Shown here: positions 23,753-33,320 of the stretch, in pieces
Numbering within the stretch: the stretch's first letter is position 1
Layout: each line of letters starts with the position of its first letter
Assembly: GCF_000091325.1 (NCBI RefSeq)
Contig: NC_014012.1
Span: forward strand, 1,178,001 to 1,242,000
Origin: Shewanella violacea DSS12
Lineage (GTDB): Bacteria; Pseudomonadota; Gammaproteobacteria; Enterobacterales; Shewanellaceae
Length of the DNA: 64,000 nucleotides
Direction: 5' to 3'
Translations under genes and position numbers: made by a program
Notes under the pieces: generated by a model
What the model was told of the DNA's origin: nothing
What the model saw: the letters and a program-made list of their open reading frames with translations, nothing else
Databases searched by the model: none

Positions 23753-24343
23753 ATGAAGAAGACAATATTATCAAAAGCGATTTTAACGACTGCTTTGGCA
23801 GGAGCTTTACTTATGAGTGGTGCCGTATCGGCCACCGATTACGTCATCGACACTAAGGGGGCACATGCTTCAATCGACTTTAAGGTGAGTCACCTAGGTT
23901 ATAGCTTCGTGGTGGGGCGCTTCAATCATTTTGAGGGAGATTTCAGTTTCGACAGCAAAAAACTAGCAGATGGTCATGTGAATGTAACCATCAAGACCGC
24001 CAGTCTTGATTCCAACCATGCAGAGCGAGACAAGCATCTGCGCAGCCCTGATTTTTTAAATACCTCTAAGTTCCCAGAGGCGAGTTTTAATTCGAGCTCG
24101 ATTGTAGATAAGGGCGAGGGTAATTTTTTACTTAAGGGGGACTTTACGCTTAATGGTGTGACTAAACCTATGACGATACAAGCAAAAACTATTGGTGAAG
24201 GGCAAGACCCTTGGGGGGGCTATCGTGCCGGCTTTAGTGGTACCGCAGAGTTTGCCTTGAAAGATTACGATATAAAAATGGACTTGGGGCCAGCCTCATC
24301 ACATGTTCAGCTAGCAATAGTCGTTGAAGGTATAAGGCAGTAA
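23753..24343 (+). CDS. YceI family periplasmic lipid-binding protein
   Basis: A 196-residue protein with a signal peptide ending AVSA^TD near residue 27. The mature part is a lipocalin-like YceI barrel (YVIDTKGAHASIDFKVSHLG, then FNHFEGDFSFD, and GYRAGFSGTAEF near the end). YceI homologues bind polyisoprenoids such as ubiquinone. Pairing with a b561 cytochrome suggests a periplasmic redox/quinone role. AAGGAAG lies about 9 bases before the ATG. Confidence 0.92.
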   Translation: MKKTILSKAILTTALAGALLMSGAVSATDYVIDTKGAHASIDFKVSHLGYSFVVGRFNHFEGDFSFDSKKLADGHVNVTIKTASLDSNHAERDKHLRSPDFLNTSKFPEASFNSSSIVDKGEGNFLLKGDFTLNGVTKPMTIQAKTIGEGQDPWGGYRAGFSGTAEFALKDYDIKMDLGPASSHVQLAIVVEGIRQ

Positions 24344-24368
24344 TCTTTCTTTATATAAGTGAGTAAAC

Positions 24369-24390
24369 AAAAAAGCGCCTTACGGCGCTT
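24369..24390 (-). terminator. Terminator of mutY-yggX
   Basis: AAAAAAGCGCC-TTAC-GGCGCTT; on the minus strand the stem GCGCC/GGCGC is followed by six T. Confidence 0.82.
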
Positions 24391-24404
24391 AGTGTGTTTG
24401 GTAT

Positions 24405-24683
24405 CTAGTCGTTGTCTTTTTCCGGTACGAAGCCTTCAATTTCGACGTCTTTACCTTCAAATAAGAAGTTGATCATTTGCTCTTCAAGAAACTTTCGGTC
24501 ATCAACATTCATCATGTTCAGTTTCTTTTCATTGATCAACATGGTCTGTTTAGATTGCCACAATGCCCAAGCTTCTTTACTGACATTATCGAAAATACGC
24601 TTTCCAAGCTCACCTGGGTACAGTTGAAATCCAAGGCCTTCTGATTCTTTCTTCAGATAGACACAGTTAACGGTGCGAGCCAT
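24405..24683 (-). CDS. yggX: Probable Fe(2+)-trafficking protein YggX
   Basis: A 92-residue protein with the family start [17 protein letters not shown] and the conserved [18 protein letters not shown] segment. YggX protects iron-sulfur clusters from oxidative damage and helps iron trafficking. The gene begins two bases after mutY ends, the conserved mutY-yggX order of gammaproteobacteria; MutY itself carries a 4Fe-4S cluster. Confidence 0.95.
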   Translation of the reverse strand: MARTVNCVYLKKESEGLGFQLYPGELGKRIFDNVSKEAWALWQSKQTMLINEKKLNMMNVDDRKFLEEQMINFLFEGKDVEIEGFVPEKDND

Positions 24684-24685
24684 GA

Positions 24686-25780
24686 TTACTCCTTAATTAA
24701 TACAGAACCTAAGCTGGCGAGAATGCGTTCGGTCGCCGCAGCTAAACCAACTTTTGGTGGATGGGGTAAGTTATACCAGAGTGAGGGCTTATCTTCCATT
24801 ACCAGGTTATCGCTAAAGCCTTCCACAGAGACCAGTATAGGGCTGATATCTAGATGGAAATGACTGAAGGTATGTCTAAATCCGGGTAATATTTCCTCTT
24901 CAAAAACTGCTAATCCTTTTGTTATCAGATACTCATCTAGTTCTTCTCGTGTGGAAAATTGGGGGAAGCACCAGAGTCCTCCCCAGATCCCTGCTGGAGG
25001 TCTTTTTTCTAAGATGACTTCATCACCTTTAACTTGCACCAACATGTAGGCATTTTTTTCCGGTATTACCTTTTTAGGCTTCTTGCCTGGGTATTCTGAC
25101 TGGCGGCCACTGAGTTGAGCCTGGCAGTCGATAGCGACAGGGCAGTCACTACAAATAGGCCTAGATCGAGAACAGATTGAGGCACCAATATCCATCATGG
25201 CTTGGTTGTATTTTTGAACATCTAAGTTCGGGGTTAGTTTCTCTGTAAGATCCCAAAGCTTGTTTTCGACAGGTTTCTTCCCTGGCCAGCCATCGATAGC
25301 TCCATGACGTGCTAATACCCTCTTCACATTCCCATCTAAGATGGCATGGTGCTGTGCAAGTGCAAGTGATAACACGGCCCCCGCAGTAGAACGACCTATA
25401 CCTGGCAGTGACAATACATCTTCAAAATCCCTGGGGAATGTTGAATCATGTTCATCACGGATGAGTTGAGCCGACTTGTGTAAGTTACGTGCCCGTGCGT
25501 AGTAGCCGAGTCCTGTCCAGTAGTGCAAAACCTCATCTTGAGGTGCATCGGCTAGGGAGTCTATGGTGGGAAAGCGGTCCATAAATTTAAGGTAATAGGG
25601 AATAACTGTGCTGACTTGGGTCTGCTGTAGCATGATTTCAGACACCCAGACCTTGTAGGGGGTCTTGTCTTGCTGCCATGGAAGGTGTTTACGACCAAAT
25701 TGTTCATACCAATTAATGATACGGGAAGAAAAAGAGGCGTGGCTGGTATTGCTGATGGCGACAGAAGACATATTGGTCAT
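24686..25780 (-). CDS. mutY: A/G-specific adenine DNA glycosylase
   Basis: A 364-residue base-excision repair enzyme that removes adenine opposite 8-oxoguanine. Visible features: catalytic E48 in [12 protein letters not shown], helix-hairpin-helix [11 protein letters not shown] (125-135), catalytic D149 in AILDGNV, and the 4Fe-4S ligands C203, C210, C213, C219 (C-x6-C-x2-C-x5-C). The C-terminal NUDIX-like domain (about 230-355) recognises 8-oxoG. Length is normal. ATG at 25780 is used; another at 25771 is possible. Confidence 0.96.
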   Translation of the reverse strand: MTNMSSVAISNTSHASFSSRIINWYEQFGRKHLPWQQDKTPYKVWVSEIMLQQTQVSTVIPYYLKFMDRFPTIDSLADAPQDEVLHYWTGLGYYARARNLHKSAQLIRDEHDSTFPRDFEDVLSLPGIGRSTAGAVLSLALAQHHAILDGNVKRVLARHGAIDGWPGKKPVENKLWDLTEKLTPNLDVQKYNQAMMDIGASICSRSRPICSDCPVAIDCQAQLSGRQSEYPGKKPKKVIPEKNAYMLVQVKGDEVILEKRPPAGIWGGLWCFPQFSTREELDEYLITKGLAVFEEEILPGFRHTFSHFHLDISPILVSVEGFSDNLVMEDKPSLWYNLPHPPKVGLAAATERILASLGSVLIKE

Positions 25781-26065
25781 TATTTTATTACAAATCAGAA
25801 GTAAGAAAGATAAGTTATTAACATAGTTTTTATGGAGGCAGTCTATCTATCAAGGCATATTTAAACAAGTCGAGTTTGTCGTGTATTTATGATTTATCTC
25901 GTCTTCTAGCTAAGAGAAAGAGCTGGGAATTCGCAGCCTCTGATAATTTTGGTATACTTTGCCGAATTATAGTAGGCCAATTAGGGTAACTAAGGCTTGC
26001 ACTGACTTAGAATCTTTGGATAATGCCCTTCTTTTCTAATTAATCTAGCCAGACAGAGGGCGAAA

Positions 26066-26782
26066 ATGAGCGACGTGACAACCGCGGAATTTAATGAAGA
26101 AGGTAAGTACCTTCGCAAAGTAAGAAGCTTTGTATTAAGAGAAGGCCGATTGACTAAAGGTCAGGCTACCGCGATGGAACAGCAATGGCCATCAATGGGG
26201 CTAGATTACTCGCCAGAGCCTCTGGATCTGGTTCAGGTATTTGGCCGTGAGGCTGATACCGTACTTGAGATAGGTTTTGGCATGGGGGCTTCTCTTGTTG
26301 AGATGGCTAAAGCCTCACCTGAACTCAATTTTATCGGCATAGAAGTTCATAAACCTGGTGTTGGCGCCTGTTTATCCGATGCTGCAGAAGCTGGTGTGAC
26401 GAATCTACGGATTTTTCATCATGACGCTGTAGAAGTATTAGAAAACAGCATAGTTGCCGGCTCCTTGGCTCGGGTGCAGCTCTTCTTTCCAGATCCTTGG
26501 CATAAGAAGCGCCATCATAAACGTCGTATCGTTCAGCCTGATTTTGCGCAGCTGATCCGTCGTACGTTAAAAATTGGTGGGGTTTTTCACCTAGCAACAG
26601 ATTGGGAAAACTATAGCGAGCATATGCTCGAGGTTTTGGACGCTGCTGAAGGTTATAAAAACCAATCGACTACAGGTGACGTTATTAAGCGTCCAGAGCA
26701 TCGTCCATTGACTAAGTTTGAGGCCAGAGGTCACAGATTAGGCCACGGTGTCTGGGATATTATGTTCGAGCGTATCGATTAA
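26066..26782 (+). CDS. trmB: tRNA (guanine-N7-)-methyltransferase
   Basis: A 238-residue SAM-dependent methyltransferase making m7G46 in tRNA. The SAM motif [16 protein letters not shown] is near residue 71, followed by [13 protein letters not shown]. The family signature [15 protein letters not shown] near 146 and the C-terminal [16 protein letters not shown] are intact. A TATACT hexamer at 25955 with a weak -35 may be its promoter. It is followed by yggL and glsB on the same strand. Confidence 0.96.
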   Translation: MSDVTTAEFNEEGKYLRKVRSFVLREGRLTKGQATAMEQQWPSMGLDYSPEPLDLVQVFGREADTVLEIGFGMGASLVEMAKASPELNFIGIEVHKPGVGACLSDAAEAGVTNLRIFHHDAVEVLENSIVAGSLARVQLFFPDPWHKKRHHKRRIVQPDFAQLIRRTLKIGGVFHLATDWENYSEHMLEVLDAAEGYKNQSTTGDVIKRPEHRPLTKFEARGHRLGHGVWDIMFERID

Positions 26783-26871
26783 TGTTTCTGAGTATTGAGC
26801 GGTAGAGTCCAATCAATACTCTCAATGAAAATTATTTTTTATAAGTTATTTAAATAAAGGTGGAAATTACC

Positions 26872-27195
26872 ATGGCAACACGCAGTCGTCGTTTACGAAA
26901 AAAATTACGTGTAGATGAATTTCAAGAGTTAGGTTTCGACGTTAACTGGACTTTCGATGAGTCTGTATCTGAGGAACAGATTGATACTATCGTGGATCAG
27001 TTTATCGATCAGGTGATAGAGCCTCGCGACTTAGGCTTCCACGGCGGTGGTCATAAGCAGTGGGAAGGTATCATAGCCACTCAAACTATTGGTAAGTGCA
27101 GCGAAGATGATCGTACTGCCGTTACTGATTTTTGGAAGGGACAAGTGGTATCAGACGTAGTGGTTAGCGAACTTTACGATATTTGGTGGAGTTAG
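26872..27195 (+). CDS. yggL: YggL family 50S ribosome-associated protein (DUF469)
   Basis: A 107-residue protein starting [22 protein letters not shown], with the [20 protein letters not shown] segment characteristic of DUF469. E. coli YggL binds the 50S subunit. The ATG at 26872 is preceded by AAAGGTGG; a GTG at 26860 lies inside that site and is rejected. Its TAG shares one base with the downstream glsB GTG. Confidence 0.93.
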   Translation: MATRSRRLRKKLRVDEFQELGFDVNWTFDESVSEEQIDTIVDQFIDQVIEPRDLGFHGGGHKQWEGIIATQTIGKCSEDDRTAVTDFWKGQVVSDVVVSELYDIWWS

Positions 27196-28109
27196 TGCCC
27201 GAATTGGCATTACTCGAGCAGGTGGTCGATAAAGTTCGGCCCCTGCTAGGCCAAGGTAAAGTGGCTGACTATATCCCAGAATTGGCGAAGGTTAATCCTA
27301 ATAAAATTGGCATCGCAGTCACCAGTATCGATGGTACAACTATAGGTGCCGGAGATTATCTGGAACCTTTTTCAATTCAAAGTATCTCCAAAGTATTTAG
27401 CCTGACATTAGCGTTAACTCTCTATGAAGAGCAAGAGATCTGGTCTCGGGTTGGTAAGGAGCCTTCGGGGCAGTCCTTTAACTCACTGGTTCAGGTTGAA
27501 TTAGAGCAAGGTCTCCCTAGAAATCCCTTTATTAATGCGGGCGCACTCGTCATTGCGGACCTGCTACAAGCTCGATTAGGTGCACCTAAGCATAGGATGC
27601 TCGAACTCATTCGTGAGCTGAGTACCAATCCAAAACTCATTTCAGATAGAGTCGTGGCTGCTTCTGAGTACGAACATAGCGCAAGAAATGCGGCTATTGC
27701 TTACTTGATGAAGTCTTTTGGCAACTTTAACAACGATGTTGATACGGTTCTGCAAAGCTACTTTCATTATTGTGCCATACGAATGAACTGTGCCGATCTG
27801 TCAAAAGCCATCTTGTACCTGGCTAATAAGGGTAAATGTTTAGATGGTTCTCAGTTACTCTCTCCGGTACAAACTCGGCAGATGAATGCATTATTAGCCA
27901 CCTCGGGACTATACGATGGTGCCGGCGAATTTGCTTATCGAGTCGGTATGCCTGGTAAGAGTGGTGTCGGCGGCGGGATCATTGCCGTTATCCCTGGTGA
28001 TATGGCCGTGTGTGTCTGGTCTCCCGAGCTAGATCTTAATGGTAATTCTCTGGCAGGTACTGCCGCGCTCGAAGAGCTGTGTCAAAGACTGGGTCGTTCT
28101 ATTTTCTAG
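27195..28109 (+). CDS. glsB: Glutaminase
   Basis: A 304-residue serine-dependent glutaminase converting glutamine to glutamate and ammonia. The beta-lactamase-like active site SIQSISKVF (Ser-x-x-Lys) lies near residue 62. [20 protein letters not shown] and GKSGVGGGI are conserved. I place the start at the GTG at 27195 ([17 protein letters not shown]...), which matches the usual N terminus; a TTG at 27183 and GTG at 27186 are alternatives overlapping yggL. The one-base stop/start overlap implies coupling to yggL. Confidence 0.94.
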   Translation: MPELALLEQVVDKVRPLLGQGKVADYIPELAKVNPNKIGIAVTSIDGTTIGAGDYLEPFSIQSISKVFSLTLALTLYEEQEIWSRVGKEPSGQSFNSLVQVELEQGLPRNPFINAGALVIADLLQARLGAPKHRMLELIRELSTNPKLISDRVVAASEYEHSARNAAIAYLMKSFGNFNNDVDTVLQSYFHYCAIRMNCADLSKAILYLANKGKCLDGSQLLSPVQTRQMNALLATSGLYDGAGEFAYRVGMPGKSGVGGGIIAVIPGDMAVCVWSPELDLNGNSLAGTAALEELCQRLGRSIF

Positions 28110-28388
28110 GTGCTGATCACAGCTCTAGTGTAAATTTATTATCTTATCGCCAAGCTATTTATGGTTAATTCAATTTAGTGAATTAACCAACTACTGGTTT
28201 TATTCACTATTCCCATCTTCATACATTTTCCTTTAAATATATTATTTTATAATATTATCAACTGATTACATTGTTGGCACAGCTTGTGCTTTGTTCTATG
28301 TCATAAGCGTTATTGCCGATATCAGTAAGTGTATCGCAACTGATATTAAGCCATTGCCGAAAGAGCATTTAAATTAAGGATAAATTTG

Positions 28389-29222
28389 ATGAGAAAATTA
28401 GCCACTTCTATTGGGATCAGTACGGTCTTACTCGTTAGCGGAACAATCACCTCAGTTTCTGCTCACGAAGAGCATTCATCGGCTTCATATTCCAGTGACA
28501 ATAGCCATTGTGAGGTTGCACTCAACTATGACATCACAGTTGAGCCTAAGTTATTGTCGATAAGTGATGCAGGCAAAGAAGTGTATCGCATCGAGATGGG
28601 TAAGCTATATGTTCAAGGCGAGCAGGTGCCCTTGAATGCCAGACAAGAGAAACTCTTGAGTCAGTATTCAGACCAAGTGTCGACTCAGGTTCCGGAAGTT
28701 ATCGCTCTGGTTCATGATGCGGTTGGTATCGCATCGACTGCGGCGAGTATGGCATTAACCCCGCTACTGGGTGACGCAGCAGGTGCCAAACTTGATGAGA
28801 TGATGGATGGGTTCCAGCAGAGAGTCGAGAAACTTGCCTACCAAAATGGCGATAAGTTCTATCTAGGTTCTACCGAATCTTCTTTGGAAGATACTTTTGG
28901 TGAAGATTTTGAGCAAGAAGTTGAGCAATTAGTCAAAAACTCCATCGGTACCATGATGATGAATTTAGGCAGCGAGATGCTTTCCGGTGATGGCGATTCA
29001 TTTGAACAGAAAATGCAATCCTTTGGCCAAAAAATGGAAAATGTGGGTCAAGATATAGAGTTGCAGATGGAGGCTCAAGCACAAGAACTTGAGTCTAGAG
29101 CTGACAAAATGTGTGATAAATTTCAAAACTTGATTGCTCTTGAGCAGCAACTCAGAATCGCCGTTCCTGAGTTGGAAAAATACCCACTCATAGATGCGCC
29201 TAAAGTGGAATTGCTCGAATAG
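28389..29222 (+). CDS. YggN family periplasmic protein (DUF2884)
   Basis: About 277 residues. The signal peptide ends SVSA^HEEH near residue 26. The body has the YggN/DUF2884 pattern: a short beta region with one cysteine (SHCEVALNYD), then long helices that look coiled-coil forming from about 190 to 250 (repeated FEQKMQSFGQKMENVGQD), with a second cysteine (KMCDKF). Function unknown in the family. E. coli keeps yggN next to yggL, so the neighbourhood agrees. ATG at 28389; a TTG directly before it was not chosen. Confidence 0.85.
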   Translation: MRKLATSIGISTVLLVSGTITSVSAHEEHSSASYSSDNSHCEVALNYDITVEPKLLSISDAGKEVYRIEMGKLYVQGEQVPLNARQEKLLSQYSDQVSTQVPEVIALVHDAVGIASTAASMALTPLLGDAAGAKLDEMMDGFQQRVEKLAYQNGDKFYLGSTESSLEDTFGEDFEQEVEQLVKNSIGTMMMNLGSEMLSGDGDSFEQKMQSFGQKMENVGQDIELQMEAQAQELESRADKMCDKFQNLIALEQQLRIAVPELEKYPLIDAPKVELLE

Positions 29223-29624
29223 TATCGTTTTTATGAGCTGTGAAGCCATAGCTTGAAACCTTGGACCCTGTTGCCCCTCCCATATTCGCAACACCCTTGT
29301 ATTTAAATTGAATACAGGGGTTTTTCTCTGTTTAGCCTCTTGTTATTAATCCTTACTTGCTAGCATTTCAATCAAATTTAGCCTTTATGAATAAACATTA
29401 TCGATTAGGTATTAGAGTTAAGGCGCAAATCTTTGGTATACTTACAAAAAATAATAACAAACTGGCCCTCAATTATTGAGTGGTTCAGATATTGGACTCT
29501 ACTCTAGTGTACTTCCACTTTATAAGTTACTGTTTTTAATGATTGTTAAGATTTTCAAAAAATTCAGACTCTAATCTTTAGTGTAAGTATTCGTTAGTGT
29601 CGTAAACACCTTAAGGCGATTTAC
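29223..29624. terminator. yggN terminator and upstream region of the LysR gene
   Basis: A stem CCCTTGTATT / AATACAGGGG followed by five T lies at 29292-29325. The rest is AT rich with a TATACT hexamer near 29437 that may belong to a promoter. No ORF of note. Confidence 0.6.
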
Positions 29625-30566
29625 ATGTTAGAACTATTGGAACCTATCGCAATATTTACTCATGTTGCCAGAGCTGGCAGCTTTAGTTCCGCAGCAAGAA
29701 AGTTGGGGATTTCTAAATCCAAAGTAAGTACTCAAGTAGCCGATCTTGAACATAAATTAGGTGTGCAGTTAATTCAGCGCACCACCCGGAGCCTAAGTTT
29801 AACTGAGGCAGGACAACTCCTGTACGCACAAGGTGAAGAGTTACTTAGGGATGCCGATCAAGCCATTGCGAGTGTTCATAATCTAAATGATGCCACTCGT
29901 GGTGTGTTAAAGGTTGGAATATCTCAGTCATTCGGTACCATGCATATCATTCCTGCCTTACCTGATTTTATGGCTACTCATCCTGAGTTAGAGTTACAAA
30001 TTAGCTTGTTAGATCATAAAGTCGATGTCGTCAGTGAAGGACTTGATCTGCTGTTGACCATGTCAGAGCAACTGCCCTTAGGTATGGTTGCTAGACCTCT
30101 TATGAAGTGCCAGTTCTTGCTTGCTGCTTCTCCATCATATATAGAGAAACACGGCCAGCCCGATCGTCCAGAGCAGTTAGTTGATCATAATTGTTTGGTC
30201 TATCATGGCGAGTGGCACGAACATAGTGTGTGGCAGTTTAAACAGGGTGAAGATTACTGTGAGATAGGTGTCTCGGGTAACTTTAGAGTAGACAATGCCC
30301 CGGCCTTGAAATCTGCTGCGATCAGCGGGCTAGGTGTGGTTTATCTTGCCAGTTACCTGCTTGAGGATGAAGTAGAGAAGGGAACCTTAGTGCCCTTGCT
30401 TCAAGATTGGCAGCTAACTCATCATCTGCCTCTTCAAGCTGTATACCCAAGAAGGAAACACTTGGCACCTAAGGTCAGTGCCTTTATCGATTTCATTAAG
30501 GGACATATTGGTTCACCGCCATATTGGGATGCCCCTTACACTGAATTGTACGCCAAAAGAAAGTGA
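29625..30566 (+). CDS. LysR-family transcriptional regulator
   Basis: A 313-residue LysR-type regulator. The winged helix-turn-helix is at residues 1-60 (SFSSAARKLGISKSKVSTQV, then LEHKLGVQLIQRTTRSLSLTEAG). The effector domain starts near 90 (GVLKVGISQSFG) and belongs to the AaeR/DmlR-like subgroup by its style (VDNAPALKSAAISGLGVVYLA). No divergent target gene is adjacent, so the regulon cannot be guessed from context. Confidence 0.88.
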   Translation: MLELLEPIAIFTHVARAGSFSSAARKLGISKSKVSTQVADLEHKLGVQLIQRTTRSLSLTEAGQLLYAQGEELLRDADQAIASVHNLNDATRGVLKVGISQSFGTMHIIPALPDFMATHPELELQISLLDHKVDVVSEGLDLLLTMSEQLPLGMVARPLMKCQFLLAASPSYIEKHGQPDRPEQLVDHNCLVYHGEWHEHSVWQFKQGEDYCEIGVSGNFRVDNAPALKSAAISGLGVVYLASYLLEDEVEKGTLVPLLQDWQLTHHLPLQAVYPRRKHLAPKVSAFIDFIKGHIGSPPYWDAPYTELYAKRK

Positions 30567-31189
30567 TTTTTGAGACCATAATCCATTCAAAACTTGAATG
30601 GATTTACTAAGTATTTAGGAAACATTGTTCTGATTTCGGTACTCTTGGTCACTGGTTTTGTCTCTGGTGAATATTTTCTTTGATTATCAGTGCTTTGGGT
30701 TTTAATCTGGTCAGACTTCTAGTTCGTAGATGATCATTTGCTAATGCTTACATCGTATTCTTCTTGCGGTTTGTTCTCAAATCAATACAATTGGAGGCAG
30801 TTGATACGGGATAATCTGAATTCTATAGGTTTATTAAGAATGACCCCTCTTACTAAACTTATACAGATTAGCGTTACAGCAGTTCCGAATCGATGCTGAC
30901 AGAGCTTTAAGAACTAAAACAATGTCAGCCTTAAAACCATCATCCTAGTTTTGGTTTACCCCAGCCTAGTTGCTGGGGTACTTTTCAACTAGAAAGAGAT
31001 TCGTCTCTCTGTACCCTACAAGCTTACTACTGACTAATTATAAGTTAGGGTAAGAAGTACAGAATAGAGACAACAAAAAGCCACATTTAATCAATGTGGC
31101 TTTTTGTTGTCTGTGAGAAAGTAGCACTTTCTATATGCCAATATTTAAAGTGGGCTGGTTTGAGCAGCCCCTTTCATATAGGAATAGGA
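30567..31189. other. Gene-free stretch with two or three hairpins
   Basis: AATCCATTCA/TGAATGGATT at 30579-30603 just after the LysR gene may end its transcript. TACCCCAGC/GCTGGGGTA at 30957-30980 is a perfect nine-base stem followed by CTTTT. A third, very strong palindrome at 31070-31110 is listed separately. No convincing ORF; a small RNA ending at about 30985 is conceivable but unproven. Confidence 0.45.
31070..31110. terminator. Bidirectional terminator
   Basis: ACAACAAAAAGCCACAT-TAATCA-ATGTGGCTTTTTGTTGT, a palindrome with A and T tracts on both sides; terminates the DUF885 gene from the right. Confidence 0.85.
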
Positions 31190-33034
31190 TTAGCTTTTCT
31201 GAGATACCCAAAGATCAACCTGATCTGCGAGTATGTCCAGAGGAAGTGGACCATTTTGCAGCACTAAGGTGTGGAACTCTCGGATATCGAACTTATCGCC
31301 CAGAGATTTTTTCGCCTTCTCTCTCAAGTCGAGAATCTTCAGCATACCCACCTTGTAAGCCGTTGCTTGAGATGGCATGACGATATGGCGCTCAACCATT
31401 TTGACAACATCTGATTTGGCATTGGGAGTGTTGTCGACATAGTAAGTTATAGACTGTTCACGGGTCCATTTCTTAGCGTGTATACCTGTGTCTACCACTA
31501 GGCGGCAAGAGCGCCATAGCTCCATGGCGAGTCGGCCAAAATCTGAGTAAGGATCTGCATAGAGTCCCATCTCTTTGGGGAAGTACTCACTATACAAGCC
31601 CCAGCCTTCTATGTAGGCCGTGTAGCCGCCAAACTTACGGAACTTAGGCACCCCTTCAAGTTCTTGGGCTATGGCTATCTGCATATGGTGACCCGGGGTT
31701 CCTTCATGGTATGCGAGGGCTTCCATCTGGTATTTAGGCATGGCCTTCATATCGTATAAGTTAGCGTAATAGGTTCCGGGTCTAGTGCCATCCGGTGAAG
31801 GCTGGTTATAGAAAGCCTTACCGGCAGATTTCTCTCTGAATGCCTCAACACGTTTTACTATCATAGGTGCTTTAGGTTTGACGTTAAACACCTCATCCAG
31901 TCGTGAAGACATGGTATCTATGAGTGCAATCGCATCATTTAAGTAAGCCTCGCGCCCATCATCTGTAGGGGGATAATAAAACTGCTTGTCTTCGCGCATA
32001 AACTTAAAGAAGTCTTGTAAGTCGCCCTTAAAGCCAACCTTCTTCATGATGTTACGCATCTCACCATGGATTCGGGCAACTTCGCTAATGCCAAGTTCAT
32101 GGATCTCACTTGCTGTCATATCTGTGGTAGTTGTGCGAGCAAGAGCATTATTGTAGTAGGCTTCGCCTTGAGGGAACTTCCACACACCGTTGCGTGTATC
32201 GGCCTTGGTCTCTAGCTCTGTGATGTAACTAATTAATTGAACATATGCAGGCTGGACTTTGGTTAGTAATGCTTGCTTAGCATCTTTTAACAGCTGCTCC
32301 CTGTCATTGTCATCTATATCTAAGCTGGTTAGCTTACGCTGGAAATCAGCCCAAAGGGCACTATCTTCTCCAGAATCGAACGGCCGACCTGTGATGATAT
32401 TTTTACTGTCTGACAGCACGTGAGGGAAAACAAACTTAGGCGCGATTATGCTTTTTTGAGCTCGAATATCTAAAGCATCTTCAAGCTGCTGTAGATATTT
32501 AGGTACACCATTGAGGCGACTGATATAAGCCTTTGCGTCGGAGATATCTGTGATCTGATGTTGGTTAATCAAGAAGGAAGCGACCATAGAGTGGCCACCA
32601 TACATCTGGTTAACTGGATAATTATGATAGCGCCATTGGTAATCGTTAACTTCTTGCTCAAGTTTTTGCTTTAGCAGTATGTAGCTAAGATTGGTTTGGC
32701 TATCGAGTTTACTCTGATCTAATCCACTCAGTTGCATAAGGTGTTTCTGTGTACGGGCCAAGCCTCGAGCATCGGCTTCTTCACCGCGCTCGTCCCACTT
32801 ACCATAATCGGTTTTAATGCCTAAATGTGTCTGGGAGATAGGGCTAGCCATCACATTTTCCATAAATATGGCTTCAAAAAGTGCATTGGCTTTTTCTGAC
32901 TCGCTCTGGGCCTTGTAGGCTAAGGGTTCGCTAGGGCTAAGTAATGGAACTTGAGATGGGGCTGCTATTGCGCTGCTGCCGATAAGGCTGGCTAATGTTA
33001 TGGCTAGTAAGCTAGTTTTAGTTTTTATAGGCAT
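31190..33034 (-). CDS. DUF885 family zinc-dependent peptidase-like protein
   Basis: A 614-residue exported protein with a signal peptide ending AIAA^PSQ near residue 25. The metal-site-like motif HEGTPGHH starts at H443, and the distal EGWGLYSE follows about 30 residues later; together they are the DUF885 signature, which resembles carboxypeptidase Taq/M32-type sites. The protein would be periplasmic. Family members are annotated as peptidases by similarity but few are tested. It is transcribed alone, leftward, into a strong terminator. Confidence 0.85.
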   Translation of the reverse strand: MPIKTKTSLLAITLASLIGSSAIAAPSQVPLLSPSEPLAYKAQSESEKANALFEAIFMENVMASPISQTHLGIKTDYGKWDERGEEADARGLARTQKHLMQLSGLDQSKLDSQTNLSYILLKQKLEQEVNDYQWRYHNYPVNQMYGGHSMVASFLINQHQITDISDAKAYISRLNGVPKYLQQLEDALDIRAQKSIIAPKFVFPHVLSDSKNIITGRPFDSGEDSALWADFQRKLTSLDIDDNDREQLLKDAKQALLTKVQPAYVQLISYITELETKADTRNGVWKFPQGEAYYNNALARTTTTDMTASEIHELGISEVARIHGEMRNIMKKVGFKGDLQDFFKFMREDKQFYYPPTDDGREAYLNDAIALIDTMSSRLDEVFNVKPKAPMIVKRVEAFREKSAGKAFYNQPSPDGTRPGTYYANLYDMKAMPKYQMEALAYHEGTPGHHMQIAIAQELEGVPKFRKFGGYTAYIEGWGLYSEYFPKEMGLYADPYSDFGRLAMELWRSCRLVVDTGIHAKKWTREQSITYYVDNTPNAKSDVVKMVERHIVMPSQATAYKVGMLKILDLREKAKKSLGDKFDIREFHTLVLQNGPLPLDILADQVDLWVSQKS

Positions 33035-33205
33035 GAATTAGTCTTATTGTTATGGATTGTTAAAACGTAAGGTTCAATCCTAATAAAGCTAATCGTTAAT
33101 GTTTTGATCTAAGTGTTAGTAAATGTGTCTGATCGGCTAATTCAAACAGTTAGCCCTTAAAAATAGCAAGTTTTTAAGAGTATCTCGATTTTGACTATAC
33201 CCTCG

Positions 33206-33249
33206 GCAAACAAGCCTCAGCAAACCAAGCCCCAGCAAATCAAATCTGA
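33206..33249. repeat. Short imperfect CAGCAAAyCAA repeats
   Basis: CAGCAAACCAAGCC and CAGCAAATCAAATC, plus a related CGGCAAACAAGCCT, about 15 bases apart, in the intergenic space after hemW. Confidence 0.4.
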
Positions 33250-33264
33250 GTATATAACGCTAAC

Positions 33265-33295
33265 GTATCAGGCTTAGTGAGTCTAAGCCTGATAC
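33265..33295 (-). terminator. Perfect 13-base hairpin after hemW
   Basis: GTATCAGGCTTAG, five-base loop, CTAAGCCTGATAC. T tract is poor, so it may protect mRNA ends rather than terminate. Confidence 0.5.
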
Positions 33296-33320
33296 AAGCA
33301 ATTTGTTAACTTAGAGCCGG

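Noticed and set aside
31135..31380. Forward frame over the DUF885 gene end
   Set aside because: Shadow of the minus-strand peptidase gene.
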